A stretch of 64,000 nt of DNA from an uncultured Allofournierella sp. (GTDB lineage Bacteria; Bacillota; Clostridia; Oscillospirales; Ruminococcaceae), in the NCBI GenBank assembly GCA_944382705.1, contig CALWNE010000032.1, positions 1-64,000 on the forward strand. Direction: 5' to 3'. This document shows, in pieces, positions 35,415 to 44,984 of the stretch (the stretch's first letter is position 1; every line of letters begins with the position of its first letter). The notes beneath the pieces are model-generated. The model worked only from the letters and a program-made list of their open reading frames with translations, did not search any database and had not been told where the DNA came from. The position numbers were made by a program, and so were the translations under genes.

Positions 35415-36239
35415 TTGAAACAATCTGCACCCAAAACCGTTTTATGCATCCATGACCTTTCCGGCATTGGCCGGTGCAGCCTGGCTGTGGCAACACCGGT
35501 TCTGGCTGCTATGGGACATCAGCCTGTGATGCTGCCCACCGTGCTGCTTTCTTCCCATACCGGGGGGCTGGGCCAGCCTGTGGTGCATAACTTGCCCGGC
35601 CATGGCCAGGCGGCTTTGGAGCACTACCACAAACTGGGCTTTACCTTTGACTGCATCTATTCCGGCTATCTTTCCAGCCCGCAGCAGCAGGAGCTGGTGG
35701 AGCAGGCATTTGCCCTGTGGCCCCAAGCCCTTAAAATTGTGGACCCGGTCCTGGGGGACCATGGCCGCTTTTACACCGGTATGGAGCCCCTGGTGGAGGG
35801 TATGCGCAGCCTGTGCCGCCAGGCGGATTTGATTCTGCCCAACCTCACCGAGGCCTGCTTTTTGCTGGGCAAACCCTATCAGGAGGGTGAGTTCACCCCA
35901 GAGCAGGCCCAGGCCCTGGCGGACGAGCTGAGCCAAACCTTGCAGCAGGCGGTGGTCACCGGTCTGCCCATGGCCAAGTATCTGGCCTGTGCCGGTTCCA
36001 ATGGCCGAACCCGCTTTCTGGTAAAACGGCTGCGCCTAAACCGCAGCTACCCCGGCACTGGCGATTTGTTTGCCTCGGTGCTCACCGGTGCCCTTCTGCG
36101 GGGCAACGCCCTGAGCGCAGCGGTGGACGCCGCCGCCGGTTTTGTAAGCGAAGCCATCCAAAACACCGACCCCGCCGCCGAACCCGCCTTTGGCGTTTGG
36201 TTCGAGCCGCTGCTGGGCCGCCTGTGCGAAAGGAACTGA
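35415..36239 (+). CDS. Pyridoxal/pyridoxamine kinase (PdxK/PdxY family)
   Basis: 274 residues, a ribokinase-like vitamin B6 kinase. Visible are HDLSGIGRCSL at the start, PTVLLSSHTGG, VDPVLGDHG, LPNLTEA and the anion-hole/catalytic PGTGDLFASV. TTG 35415 follows AAAGGAG; the upstream open frame has no ribosome site. It is followed three bases later by trmL and then degV, so the three form an operon. Confidence 0.9.
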   Translation: MKQSAPKTVLCIHDLSGIGRCSLAVATPVLAAMGHQPVMLPTVLLSSHTGGLGQPVVHNLPGHGQAALEHYHKLGFTFDCIYSGYLSSPQQQELVEQAFALWPQALKIVDPVLGDHGRFYTGMEPLVEGMRSLCRQADLILPNLTEACFLLGKPYQEGEFTPEQAQALADELSQTLQQAVVTGLPMAKYLACAGSNGRTRFLVKRLRLNRSYPGTGDLFASVLTGALLRGNALSAAVDAAAGFVSEAIQNTDPAAEPAFGVWFEPLLGRLCERN

Positions 36240-36242
36240 CCC

Positions 36243-36740
36243 ATGCCCACCATTAACATTGTACTTGTGGAGCCCCAAATCCCAGAAAACACCGGCAACA
36301 TCGCCCGCACCTGTGCCGTAACCGGCGCACGGCTGCATCTGGTGCGGCCCCTGGGCTTTGAAGTAACCGACAAACATTTAAAGCGGGCCGGGCTGGACTA
36401 CTGGCACCTGCTGGACATCACCTATTACGATGGTTTGCAGGACTTTTTTGAACGCACCCAGGGCCCCTACTACTACTTTACCAGCAAGGGCTGCCACCGG
36501 CACACCGATGTGCAGTATCCCGACGGCAGCTATCTGGTGTTCGGCCGGGAGGATGCCGGCCTGCCGGAAGCACTGCTGTACGAAAACCAGTCCAGCTGTG
36601 TGCGGCTGCCCATGCGCAAGGGGGTGCGCTGCCTAAACCTTTCCAACTCGGTGGCGGTGGGTGTGTATGAGGTACTGCGCCAGTGGGATTTTGAAAACCT
36701 GGAGGACCAGGGCCAACTTACGAACTATGAATGGAAGTGA
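36243..36740 (+). CDS. trmL: tRNA (cytidine/uridine-34-2'-O)-methyltransferase
   Basis: 165 residues, the short SPOUT methyltransferase TrmL that methylates the wobble base of leucine tRNAs. Motifs NIVLVEPQIPENTGNIART, LVFGREDAGLP and CLNLSNSVAVGVYE are diagnostic. It starts three bases after pdxK and its end overlaps the region just before degV. Confidence 0.95.
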   Translation: MPTINIVLVEPQIPENTGNIARTCAVTGARLHLVRPLGFEVTDKHLKRAGLDYWHLLDITYYDGLQDFFERTQGPYYYFTSKGCHRHTDVQYPDGSYLVFGREDAGLPEALLYENQSSCVRLPMRKGVRCLNLSNSVAVGVYEVLRQWDFENLEDQGQLTNYEWK

Positions 36741-36745
36741 TACAG

Positions 36746-37621
36746 ATGCGTAAAATCGCCGTTTTAACCGACTCTGCCTGTGACATTCCAGCAGACCTGG
36801 AACAACAATATGGCATTGACATCCTGCCCTTCGTGATTACTCTGGACGGCCAGAGCTATGTGGAGCGCAAAGACTTTACCTTCGACCAGTACTACCAGAT
36901 GCTGCGAGAGGCAAAAGGCACCCCCAGCACCGCCCACATCACCGCCATGCAGTTCTGCGAGCAGTACTGCCGCTATGTGGACGAGGGATATACCGATGTA
37001 TTGCATGTGACCATCAATGCAGGGGGCAGTGCCACCTACGATGCCGCCGTCATGGCCCAGGACCTTCTGCGGGAGGAACGCCCGGACCACACCCTGCGCA
37101 TTCATCTGGTGGACAGCCACACCTACTCCTTTGTATACGGCTGGCCGGTGTGCGAGGCAGCCCGGCTGCTGCGCAACGGTGCCGAGATGGACTATGTGCT
37201 CAGCCTGCTGAACAAGGCATTCGCCAGTGCCGAGGTGGTGCTCTCTGCCTTTAGCCTGAAGGTCATGAAAAAAAGCGGCCGTGTTTCTGCCGCTGCTGCC
37301 TTTGCCGGCGAACTGCTGGGACTGCGGCCCATCATCAGCCTGGTGGACGGCAAAAGCTCGGTGGAGGCCAAGGTGCGGGGCGATGCAGGCGTACCTGCTG
37401 CCATGATTCGGCTGGTTAAGGAGCGTGCCGCAGATTTGGGCGAGGATTTCTCCTACATGATCGGCTGCACCGACATTGACGCTGTGGACGACCTGGTTCA
37501 GCAATGCAAAAAGGAGTTTGGCTGCGCACCCCACCATGTATTCAAGCTGGGTGCCGCCATCGCCAGCAACACCGGCCCGGATGCCCTGGCCATTGTGTAC
37601 AACGGCGCTCCTCGTCGATAA
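36746..37621 (+). CDS. DegV family fatty-acid-binding protein
   Basis: 291 residues. The N-terminal AVLTDSACDIP, the strand with TINAGGSATYDAA and the C-terminal FKLGAAIASNTGPDALAIVY mark the DegV (FakB-like) family, which binds acyl chains and presents fatty acid to FakA kinase. ATG 36746 follows GGAAGTGA; ATG 36731 inside trmL is a weaker option. No fakA is adjacent. Confidence 0.92.
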   Translation: MRKIAVLTDSACDIPADLEQQYGIDILPFVITLDGQSYVERKDFTFDQYYQMLREAKGTPSTAHITAMQFCEQYCRYVDEGYTDVLHVTINAGGSATYDAAVMAQDLLREERPDHTLRIHLVDSHTYSFVYGWPVCEAARLLRNGAEMDYVLSLLNKAFASAEVVLSAFSLKVMKKSGRVSAAAAFAGELLGLRPIISLVDGKSSVEAKVRGDAGVPAAMIRLVKERAADLGEDFSYMIGCTDIDAVDDLVQQCKKEFGCAPHHVFKLGAAIASNTGPDALAIVYNGAPRR

Positions 37622-37645
37622 ACCTTGTTTTTTGCAAAAAGTTTT

Positions 37646-37677
37646 GGCCCCGGGGCTTGCCCCAGGGCCTTTTTTTT
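37646..37677 (+). terminator. Terminator of the pdxK-trmL-degV operon
   Basis: Nested GGCCC/GGGCC and GGGGC/GCCCC stems are followed by eight T residues (37670-37677). Confidence 0.85.
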
Positions 37678-37691
37678 GTTAAAATACCGGG

Positions 37692-37809
37692 GTGCCGCAG
37701 TGTTTGACGGCACAGAGCAACTTATGATTTTAGGCTCTCCCAGCCTTCTGGCTGGGCCCACCCCCGCAGCGTTGGCAGTTCTGTGGGGATAAAATCTTTC
37801 TGCCGGAGA
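37692..37809 (+). promoter_or_regulatory. Class III preQ1 riboswitch-like leader of queT
   Basis: The segment AGAGCAACTTATGATTTTAG (from 37714), closed by GGCTCT, then the stem CCCAGCC/GGCTGGG (37739-37756), then GGCAG near 37774 that can pair with CTGCC at 37800-37804 just before the ribosome site GGAG, all follow the layout I recall of the Faecalibacterium preQ1-III riboswitch. An extra hairpin GTGCCG/CGGCAC (37692-37713) precedes it. The downstream gene is a queuosine-precursor transporter, the expected target. Pairing next to GGAG suggests translational control. Confidence 0.85.
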
Positions 37810-37817
37810 ATAAAACT

Positions 37818-38330
37818 ATGAATACAAAACGCCTTGTTCGCTGTGCCATGGTGGCAGCCATCTACACTGTGCTGTGCCTGGTCTTTCTTCCCTTCAGCTA
37901 CGGTGCTGTGCAGGTTCGCATTGCCGAGGCACTCTGCCTGCTGCCCGTGTTCGGCCCGGAATACATTGTGGCCGTTACCCTGGGCTGCTTTTTGTCCAAC
38001 CTGCTGGGCTCTACCCTGATGGATGTGGTGTTTGGCACCGCAGCCACCCTGCTGGCCTGTGTGGTTACCTACCTGCTGCGCAATGTGCGCTTTGGCAAGC
38101 AGAAGCTGGCCATTGTGCCCAGCCTGCCCCCGGTGGTATCCAACGCCATCATTGTGGGTGCGCTCATGCTCACCTTCCTGATTCCCGAAGCTGAGGCAAC
38201 CCTGCCTGCCGCTTTGTGGAACGGCTTTACCGTTGGCGTGGGCGAAATCATCAGCTGCACCATTCTGGGTGTTGCCCTGGTTTGCCTGATTGAGCGGGTA
38301 CCTGCTCTGCGCCGGCTGTTTACCGAATAA
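37818..38330 (+). CDS. queT: QueT family queuosine-precursor transporter
   Basis: 170 residues, five to six hydrophobic helices. The segment VRIAEALCLLPVFGPEY and GCFLSNLLGST are QueT signatures. It is the probable substrate-specific component of an ECF importer for preQ1 or a related precursor. The ribosome site GGAG at 37805-37808 lies at the end of the riboswitch, nine bases before ATG. Confidence 0.93.
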   Translation: MNTKRLVRCAMVAAIYTVLCLVFLPFSYGAVQVRIAEALCLLPVFGPEYIVAVTLGCFLSNLLGSTLMDVVFGTAATLLACVVTYLLRNVRFGKQKLAIVPSLPPVVSNAIIVGALMLTFLIPEAEATLPAALWNGFTVGVGEIISCTILGVALVCLIERVPALRRLFTE

Positions 38331-38359
38331 GAGCGTTTTACACCAAAAAGGAGCGCACC

Positions 38360-39007
38360 ATGAATCCTCCCCGCCTTATTTTATGGGATTGGAACGGCAC
38401 CCTGCTGGACGACCTGGACCTTTGCATCCAGTGCCTGAACCAGCTGCTGGAACGCTGGGGCTATGCCCAGCGGTACGATTTAAATCAGTACCGTTCCATC
38501 TTTGGCTTTCCGGTACGGGATTACTACCGGACTGCCGGGTTTGATTTTGACCGCCATCCCTTTGATGTGCTGGCCCAGGATTACATGGAGCATTACCTGC
38601 CCGCCGCCCAGCAATGCGGCCTGTGCGCCGGTGCATTGCAGGCTCTTACCGCCCTAAAAGCCGCCGGGATTCCCCAGGTGGTGCTGTCCGCCAGTCCCCA
38701 GTCTGTCCTGGAGGAGCAGGTGGCCCAGCGTGGTCTTTCTGGCTTTTTTGATAAGTTGCTCGGCCAGAACGACATTTACGCACACAGCAAGGTGGAAACC
38801 GGCCTGCGGTTTATGGCCACCCAATCCATCGACCCTGCCCAGGTGGTCATGATTGGGGACACGCTCCATGACTTTGAAACCGCCCAGGCCATGGGCACCC
38901 AGTGCGTGCTCTGCGCCCAGGGCCACCACAGCGCCCAGCGGCTGCAAACCACCGGTGCGCCGGTGCTGCAAACCCTTAGCCTGCTGCCGGGTATGCTGGG
39001 GCTGTAA
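38360..39007 (+). CDS. HAD family hydrolase (phosphoglycolate phosphatase-like)
   Basis: 215 residues. HAD motif I is WDWNGTLLDD, motif II SAS near 108, Lys in the K-V-E-T stretch and motif IV GDTLHDFE. A helical cap lies between motifs I and II, as in phosphoglycolate phosphatases. Substrate cannot be read. AAAGGAG precedes ATG 38360; it lies 29 bases after queT and may share its transcript. Confidence 0.88.
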   Translation: MNPPRLILWDWNGTLLDDLDLCIQCLNQLLERWGYAQRYDLNQYRSIFGFPVRDYYRTAGFDFDRHPFDVLAQDYMEHYLPAAQQCGLCAGALQALTALKAAGIPQVVLSASPQSVLEEQVAQRGLSGFFDKLLGQNDIYAHSKVETGLRFMATQSIDPAQVVMIGDTLHDFETAQAMGTQCVLCAQGHHSAQRLQTTGAPVLQTLSLLPGMLGL

Positions 39008-39024
39008 ACTCTCTCAAATACAAC

Positions 39025-39067
39025 AAAAATTCCCCAGGGATGCCATGCACCCACTGGGGAATTTTTT
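39025..39067. terminator. Bidirectional terminator
   Basis: AAAAATTCCCCAG pairs with CTGGGGAATTTTT across a 16-base loop, between converging HAD and hemolysin III genes. Confidence 0.85.
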
Positions 39068-39082
39068 CTTATTTTATGCCGT

Positions 39083-39733
39083 TTATGCCACAAACAGAAA
39101 AACGGCCAAAAAGTGCATCAGGCTGCCTGCCAGAATAAACAGGTGGAACAGCTCGTGGAACCCCCACTGCTGGTTGATGTTGGGCCATTTGGCAATGTAG
39201 AACACAGCCCCAACGGTGTAGCACACCCCGCCCGCAGCCACCAGGGCCAGGCAGGCCCCCGGCATGGATGCAAAGGAGGAAAAATCCAGCAGGATGGACC
39301 AGCCCATGGCCAGGTAAATCAGCGTGCCAATCCAGCGGGGGGCGTCCAGCCAAACCAGCTTGAACAAAATCCCCAGCACCGCAGCCACCCACAAGCCGCC
39401 CAAAAACAGTTCCCGGCGGCCCGGCTGCATATAAGCCACACAAAAGGGGGTGTAGCTGCCCGCAATCAGCACATAGATCATAGCGTGGTCCAGCTTGCGC
39501 AGCCGCCGCAGGCCGGGGGCCGCACACCGGGCATAGTGGTAGACGCTGCTGGCAGAATACAGCGCCACCAGCGACAGACCAAACAACAGGCACCCTGCCA
39601 GCACCAGCCCGCTGTTGCCCTGCACAATGCTGCGCACCGCCAGCAATGCGGTTGCGGCCAGCCCTCCAATGGCACCCCAAAAATGTGTATAACTGCTTAC
39701 AGGCTCCCGCCCTTTTGCAAAATAGCGGCTCAT
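39083..39733 (-). CDS. Hemolysin III/TrhA (PAQR) family membrane protein
   Basis: 216 residues with seven hydrophobic helices. The metal-site residues of the PAQR fold are visible: SSVYHY, KLDHAMIY and GFHELFHLFILAGSLMH. Bacterial members affect membrane energetics and fatty acid composition; the toxin name is historical. ATG 39733 follows GGGAGGGAGG. Confidence 0.92.
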   Translation of the reverse strand: MSRYFAKGREPVSSYTHFWGAIGGLAATALLAVRSIVQGNSGLVLAGCLLFGLSLVALYSASSVYHYARCAAPGLRRLRKLDHAMIYVLIAGSYTPFCVAYMQPGRRELFLGGLWVAAVLGILFKLVWLDAPRWIGTLIYLAMGWSILLDFSSFASMPGACLALVAAGGVCYTVGAVFYIAKWPNINQQWGFHELFHLFILAGSLMHFLAVFLFVA

Positions 39734-39786
39734 GAAGTAGCCTCCCTCCCTATTTAATCTAGTTTTAAATACTATATTTCACATTT

Positions 39787-39815
39787 ATTATAACCGTTCA
39801 TGCCGTAAAATGCAA
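39787..39815 (-). promoter_or_regulatory. Promoter of the hemolysin III gene
   Basis: Minus-strand TTGCAT (39815-39810), 17 bases, TATAAT (39792-39787). Confidence 0.65.
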
Positions 39816-39854
39816 TGTTAACAAAAAATTTCACAGTTTGGGCCATGGTGTTCC

Positions 39855-39883
39855 TTTACAGAAGCCCTGCCATGTTGTATTAT
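39855..39883 (+). promoter_or_regulatory. Promoter of secA
   Basis: TTTACA at 39855-39860 and TATTAT at 39878-39883 are 17 bases apart. The secA leader is then about 155 bases long and shows no convincing small ORF. Confidence 0.55.
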
Positions 39884-40046
39884 ATTAAAATGAAGTAGTA
39901 TGGGTGCATAGCATCCGTGGGGTATTTTGTAGCTTTTTCAGCTCAAAATTACCGTACACTGCTGCTCTGCCCGCCGGGAATCGCCGATCTTACACCGACC
40001 AGCGTTTTCCAAGAATGCTTAAAATGTAGAATGTGAGTGATCGAGT

Positions 40047-42866
40047 TTGGCATTTTTAGACAAAATCTTTGGTACCTTTTCGGATAAAGAGCTGAAGCGT
40101 ATTCGCCCCATTGCAGACCAGGTGGTTGCAATGGAAGCCGAGATGGCTGCTAAATCCGACGAGGAATTGCAGGCCATGACCCCCGCTCTGAAAGAGCGTT
40201 TGGCCAAGGGCGAAAGCCTGGATGATATTCTGCCCACCGCCTTTGCCGTTTGCCGTGAGGCCAGCTGGCGTGTGCTGGGCATGAAGCACTTTCCTGTGCA
40301 GATTATTGGTGGTATTGTGCTGCACCGTGCCTGCATTGCTGAGATGCAGACCGGTGAGGGCAAAACCCTGGTGGCCACCCTGCCCGTTTACCTGAACGCC
40401 CTCACCGGCAAAGGTGTGCATGTTATTACTGTAAACGACTACCTGGCCCGCCGTGACTCCGAGTGGATGGGCAAGCTGTACCGTTGGCTGGGCCTTTCGG
40501 TGGGCCTGATTGTGCAGGGCATCGACGCACGCCAGCGCCACGCCGCCTACCAGGCCGATATTACCTACGGCACCAACAACGAGTTCGGGTTCGACTACCT
40601 GCGTGACAACATGGTGGTATACAAAAAGGATATGGTGCAGCGGGGCCATTACTTTGCCATCGTGGACGAGGTGGACTCCATCCTGATTGACGAAGCCCGC
40701 ACCCCCCTCATCATCAGCGGTAAAGGCGATGATTCCAGCCAGCTGTACCAGCAGGCGGATCAGTTTGTAAAAACCCTGAAGATGAGCAAAGTGGCAGAAC
40801 TGGACGACAAGGAAGACCAGGACGCTCAGGTGGAAGGCGACTATGTGGTGGACGAAAAGCACAAGACCGCCACCCTGACCCAGAGCGGCATCGAAAAGGC
40901 CGAGGCTTACTTCCATGTGGAAAACCTCTCGGACGCTGCCAACATGACCCTGTCCCACCACATCAACCAGGCCATCAAGGCCCGTGGCGTGATGCAGCGT
41001 GACATCGACTATGTGGTGCGGGACGGTGAGGTTATCATCGTGGACGAGTTCACCGGCCGTCTGATGATTGGCCGCCGCTACAACGAGGGTCTGCACCAGG
41101 CCATCGAGGCCAAGGAAGGGGTTAAGGTTGCCGCCGAAAGCAAAACCCTGGCCACCATCACCTTCCAGAACTACTTCCGTATGTACGAAAAGCTGGCCGG
41201 CATGACCGGTACCGCCAAAACCGAAGCGGATGAATTTTTGGAAATTTACGGCCTGCAAATTGTGACCGTACCCACCAACAAGCCCCGTCTGCGCAAGGAT
41301 GAGCCGGACAGTGTGTACAAGAGCGTACAGGGCAAGTACGATGCGGTGATCCGTCAGGTGGCGGAGTGCTACGCAAAGGGCCAGCCTGTTCTGGTTGGTA
41401 CCGTAAGCATCGAAAAGAGCGAACTGCTCAGCAAGCTGCTGAGCCGCCAGGGCATCAAGCACAATGTGCTGAACGCCAAAAACCACGAAAAAGAGGCCGA
41501 AATCGTAGCCCAGGCCGGCAAAAAGGGTGCCGTTACCATTGCCACCAACATGGCAGGCCGTGGTACCGACATTATGCTGGGCGGCAACGCCGACTATCTG
41601 GCCAAGGCCCAGCTGCGCAAGGAAGGCTATGCCGAGGAACTGATTGCCGAGGCAGACGGCCATGCCGAGACCGACAACCAGGAAATTCTGGCTGTGCGTG
41701 CCCGGTATGAGGAGCTGCTCAGCCACCACAAGGCCACCATCGCCCAGGAGGCCGAGGAGGTGCGTGCTGCCGGCGGTTTGTACATCATTGGTACCGAGCG
41801 GCACGAAAGCCGCCGGATTGACAACCAGCTCCGCGGCCGTTCCGGCCGTCAGGGCGACCCCGGTACCTCTCACTTCTTCCTGAGCCTGGAAGACGATTTG
41901 ATGCGCCTGTTTGGCGGCGACCGTGTACAGGGCCTGATGAACACGCTGGGCCTGGACGACGATACCCCCATCGAAAACAAGATGATTACCAACACCATCG
42001 AAGGTGCCCAGAAAAAGCTGGAGGCTCAAAACTTCAGCATCCGTAAAAATGTGCTGCAATTCGATGATGTTATGAACAAGCAGCGTGAAATCATCTATGG
42101 CCAGCGCCGCAAGGTTCTGGATGGCGAAAACCTGAAGGAAACCCTTCGCAGCATGATGAAGGACAACATCGAGGCCAGTGTGCAGAGCTTCTGCGCCGGG
42201 GATAAACCCAGCGAATGGGATTTGACCTCCCTGCGCCTCCATTACCTGGGCTGGCTGACCCTGGACACCGACCTGCATTACGACGATGCAGCCCTTGCCA
42301 CCCTGAAAAAGCAGGATGTTATCGACTTCTTTATGGAGCGGGGCAACCGTGTGCTGGATAACAAAGAAAAGATGTTCGGCGCTCCCATCATGCGTGAGCT
42401 GGAGCGTATGTGCCTGCTGCGCAATGTGGACAGCAAGTGGATGGACCACATCGACGCCATGGACCAGCTGCGCCAGGGCATCTACCTGCGCAGCTACGGC
42501 CAGCGTGACCCTGTGGTGGAATACCGCATGGAAGGCTTTGAGATGTTTGACGCCATGATTGACAGCATCAAAGAGGACACCGTGCGTATGCTGCTGACCA
42601 TTCAGCTGAAGGTTCAGCCCAACCCCGCAGCCGCTCCCAACGGCCAGGCCCCCGGTGCCGACCAGCAGGACGCCCAGCCGGTGGACCCCTCCACCGTTGT
42701 AAAGCGGGAGCAGGTTGCAAAGCCCGCCGGTGATGCCGCCGTGCCCAGCCGCGGCAGCAATGGCCCTGCCAAGGTGGTAAAAATCGGCCGCAACGACGAA
42801 TGCCCCTGCGGCAGCGGCCAAAAGTGGAAAAAGTGCACCTGCAAGGAGTATCACCCCGACCTGTAA
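40047..42866 (+). CDS. secA: Protein translocase ATPase SecA
   Basis: 939 residues, full length. Drives preproteins through SecYEG. Present are the N-terminus [17 protein letters not shown], Walker A MQTGEGKT, the [12 protein letters not shown] box, [10 protein letters not shown], and the [13 protein letters not shown] arginine finger region. The zinc-binding SEC-C tail reads [15 protein letters not shown]. The start is TTG at 40047: an in-frame stop lies three codons upstream and the N-terminus aligns with SecA only from here; the ribosome site is weak. Confidence 0.98.
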   Translation: MAFLDKIFGTFSDKELKRIRPIADQVVAMEAEMAAKSDEELQAMTPALKERLAKGESLDDILPTAFAVCREASWRVLGMKHFPVQIIGGIVLHRACIAEMQTGEGKTLVATLPVYLNALTGKGVHVITVNDYLARRDSEWMGKLYRWLGLSVGLIVQGIDARQRHAAYQADITYGTNNEFGFDYLRDNMVVYKKDMVQRGHYFAIVDEVDSILIDEARTPLIISGKGDDSSQLYQQADQFVKTLKMSKVAELDDKEDQDAQVEGDYVVDEKHKTATLTQSGIEKAEAYFHVENLSDAANMTLSHHINQAIKARGVMQRDIDYVVRDGEVIIVDEFTGRLMIGRRYNEGLHQAIEAKEGVKVAAESKTLATITFQNYFRMYEKLAGMTGTAKTEADEFLEIYGLQIVTVPTNKPRLRKDEPDSVYKSVQGKYDAVIRQVAECYAKGQPVLVGTVSIEKSELLSKLLSRQGIKHNVLNAKNHEKEAEIVAQAGKKGAVTIATNMAGRGTDIMLGGNADYLAKAQLRKEGYAEELIAEADGHAETDNQEILAVRARYEELLSHHKATIAQEAEEVRAAGGLYIIGTERHESRRIDNQLRGRSGRQGDPGTSHFFLSLEDDLMRLFGGDRVQGLMNTLGLDDDTPIENKMITNTIEGAQKKLEAQNFSIRKNVLQFDDVMNKQREIIYGQRRKVLDGENLKETLRSMMKDNIEASVQSFCAGDKPSEWDLTSLRLHYLGWLTLDTDLHYDDAALATLKKQDVIDFFMERGNRVLDNKEKMFGAPIMRELERMCLLRNVDSKWMDHIDAMDQLRQGIYLRSYGQRDPVVEYRMEGFEMFDAMIDSIKEDTVRMLLTIQLKVQPNPAAAPNGQAPGADQQDAQPVDPSTVVKREQVAKPAGDAAVPSRGSNGPAKVVKIGRNDECPCGSGQKWKKCTCKEYHPDL

Positions 42867-42904
42867 GGTCTGCCCGCTCTTTGCTGCACTTACCTAAAGC
42901 AAAC

Positions 42905-42949
42905 AAAAAAGCATCCGCCGAGTTATCTTCGGCGGATGCTTTTGTTTTT
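42905..42949. terminator. Terminator between secA and the mog gene
   Basis: AAAAGCATCCGCCGA pairs with TCGGCGGATGCTTTT, with A residues on one side and T residues on the other, so it can act in both directions. Confidence 0.85.
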
Positions 42950-43014
42950 ATTCACAGTTGGCAGATTTTGCGCTGCCTTTGGCAACTTGGCAAACCCGGT
43001 GCAGCAGCTTGCGC

Positions 43015-43950
43015 TTACCTGCGGGCACATTCACCCTCCTGCCCTCGCATAACAGCCAGGCCGTGGCCGATGGTATGCAGGAATACATCCATGCTTTCCT
43101 GCACTGCCTTGGGGCTGCCGGGCAGGTTTACAATCAGGGTTTTGCCCCGAATCACCGATGCCCCACGGGAGAGCATGGCACGGGGAGTAATGGCCATGCT
43201 GGCCGCCCGGATGGCCTCCGCAATGCCGGGAGCCTGCCGGGTGGCCACCGCCAGGGTGGCTTCGGGGGTAATATCCCGGGGCGAAAAACCAGTGCCGCCG
43301 GTGGTAAGAATCAAATCCAGCTGACGCTGGTCACACAAACGAATCAGATGCCGCTGCAAGGCCGCCTGTTCGTCCGCCAGCAGCAGGGTTTCCACTACCT
43401 GGTAGCCCTCCTGCTCCAGCCGCTGCACAATGGCCGGGCCGCTTTCGTCGGTGCGCTGTCCCCTTGCGCCCTTGTCCGACAGGGTGATAACCGCCGCCTG
43501 GAAGGGCCGGGGCTGGGTGCGGGGCTGAATGGTCATTTCATCCCCCACGGCAATGCAGCCGCCCTCCACCACCTTGGCAAACACGCCTTCACGGGGCATG
43601 ATGCAATCGCCCATTGCCTTGTAGATTTCACAATGGCTGTGGCACTCCTTACCAATCTGGGTCATTTCCAGCAGCACCGAGCCGCAGCGCAGCAGGGTGC
43701 CCACCGGCAAACTGCGGAAATCAAAGCCGGAAACCACCAGGTTTTCGCCAAAGGCCCCAAAATCAATGTCCGCTCCCTTTTGGCGGAACGCCTCAATTTT
43801 ATCGTAGGAAAGCAGGCTCACCTGGCGGTGCCAGCTGCCGCCATGGGCATCCCCCACAATGCCCCATTCCGGGGTAAGGGTCACCTGCTCCACCGGGTGC
43901 TTTTGCACCCCTCGTACTTCCGAAATACAAATCGCCTTTACAATGCCCAC
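43015..43950 (-). CDS. MOSC-MogA fusion, molybdenum cofactor protein
   Basis: 311 residues with two domains. Residues 1 to about 145 are a MOSC domain (TPEWGIVGDAH, GAFGENLVVSG, GKECHSHC with likely metal/sulfur ligands). From about 148 on is a MogA/MoaB molybdopterin adenylyltransferase (AAVITLSDKGARGQRTDESG, LTTGGTGFSPRD, NLPGSPKAVQE). GTG 43950 follows GGAGG nine bases upstream. It starts five bases after moaA and completes cofactor synthesis in the same operon. Confidence 0.9.
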   Translation of the reverse strand: MGIVKAICISEVRGVQKHPVEQVTLTPEWGIVGDAHGGSWHRQVSLLSYDKIEAFRQKGADIDFGAFGENLVVSGFDFRSLPVGTLLRCGSVLLEMTQIGKECHSHCEIYKAMGDCIMPREGVFAKVVEGGCIAVGDEMTIQPRTQPRPFQAAVITLSDKGARGQRTDESGPAIVQRLEQEGYQVVETLLLADEQAALQRHLIRLCDQRQLDLILTTGGTGFSPRDITPEATLAVATRQAPGIAEAIRAASMAITPRAMLSRGASVIRGKTLIVNLPGSPKAVQESMDVFLHTIGHGLAVMRGQEGECARR

Positions 43951-43955
43951 GGCAA

Positions 43956-44921
43956 TTATCCTCCAATCTGCGCCATACGGCGGTACTCTGTAATATCCTG
44001 TGCCTGGTTAAAGCAATGGGCCTTGGGTTTTTGGGCAATGGCCTGGGCAATGGTTTGCTCCAGCAGAGCCTGGCTGGCGCCACTGCGCAGCAGCTTGCGT
44101 AAATCCACCCCCTGCTCGTAGCACAGGCAGGGTTTTAGCTGGCCGGTGCTGGTCAGGCGTACCCGATTGCAGCCATCGCAAAAGCCATGGCTTACCGCAT
44201 CAATCCAGCCAATGCGGCCCAAAAGGCCCTCCGCAGCCTCATACCAGGCAGGGCCGTTGCCCCGCCGTTCCTGCACCGAATGCAGGTCCGGCCATTCCTC
44301 CAGCAGTTCACGGTGGGCCAGCGCAGGGTTATAGCCCCCGCCTGCTGCCCCCTCGCCAATGGGCATCAGCTCAATAAAGCGCACATCCACCGGCCATTGC
44401 GCTGCAAGCCGGGCCAGAGGCTTAATCTGGTTTGCGGTATCCGCCAGCAGCACACTGTTGATTTTTACCCGCAGCCCGGCCTGCATGGCTGCCTGAATGC
44501 TCTCCAGCACCTGGGGCAGCCCGGCAAAGCCGGTAATGGCCTCATACTGTGCCGGGTCCAGGGTATCCAGGCTTACATTCACCGCCTCCAGCCCTGCCTG
44601 GGCCAGGGGCTTTGCCAGCGGCGCCAGCAGCAGGCCGTTGGTGGTCAGGGTTACATTGCGGCAGCCCGGCAGAGCGGCCAGCTCCTTAATAAACTCCACA
44701 ATGCCCCGGCGCACCAGGGGTTCGCCGCCGGTAATTTTAAAGCAGTTGATGCCCTGGGCAATGGCTGCACGGGCCACCTGCAAAATTTCTTCATACCTCA
44801 GAATGGTATCGTGTTCGGCCCAGTCTATCCCCTGGGGCATACAGTACCGGCAGCGCAGGTTGCACCGGTCGGTGACGGAAATGCGCAGATAATCAATGCT
44901 GCGCCCATAGGAATCCTGCAT
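43956..44921 (-). CDS. moaA: GTP 3',8-cyclase MoaA
   Basis: 321 residues, first enzyme of molybdopterin synthesis. Radical SAM cluster CNLRCRYC, KITGGEPLVRRG, TTNGLLL, and the C-terminal second cluster motif CDGCNRVRLTSTGQLKPCL are all present, though the usual end GG is preceded by the less common tail RRMAQIGG, which fits MoaA's functional C-terminal glycines. ATG 44921 follows AAGGAG; the longer frame would run through its promoter. Confidence 0.96.
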   Translation of the reverse strand: MQDSYGRSIDYLRISVTDRCNLRCRYCMPQGIDWAEHDTILRYEEILQVARAAIAQGINCFKITGGEPLVRRGIVEFIKELAALPGCRNVTLTTNGLLLAPLAKPLAQAGLEAVNVSLDTLDPAQYEAITGFAGLPQVLESIQAAMQAGLRVKINSVLLADTANQIKPLARLAAQWPVDVRFIELMPIGEGAAGGGYNPALAHRELLEEWPDLHSVQERRGNGPAWYEAAEGLLGRIGWIDAVSHGFCDGCNRVRLTSTGQLKPCLCYEQGVDLRKLLRSGASQALLEQTIAQAIAQKPKAHCFNQAQDITEYRRMAQIGG

Positions 44922-44984
44922 AGGGCACTCCTTTTCCCTTTTTGTGGGGCACCGCCCCAAAAAGCATTGTAGTTCTTTTGCTAT

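Noticed and set aside
40056..42854. 932-codon open frame antisense to secA
   Set aside because: SecA on the plus strand is unmistakable. The antisense frame is open only because of GC-rich codon use; its product is a His/Gly/Val-rich string without domains.
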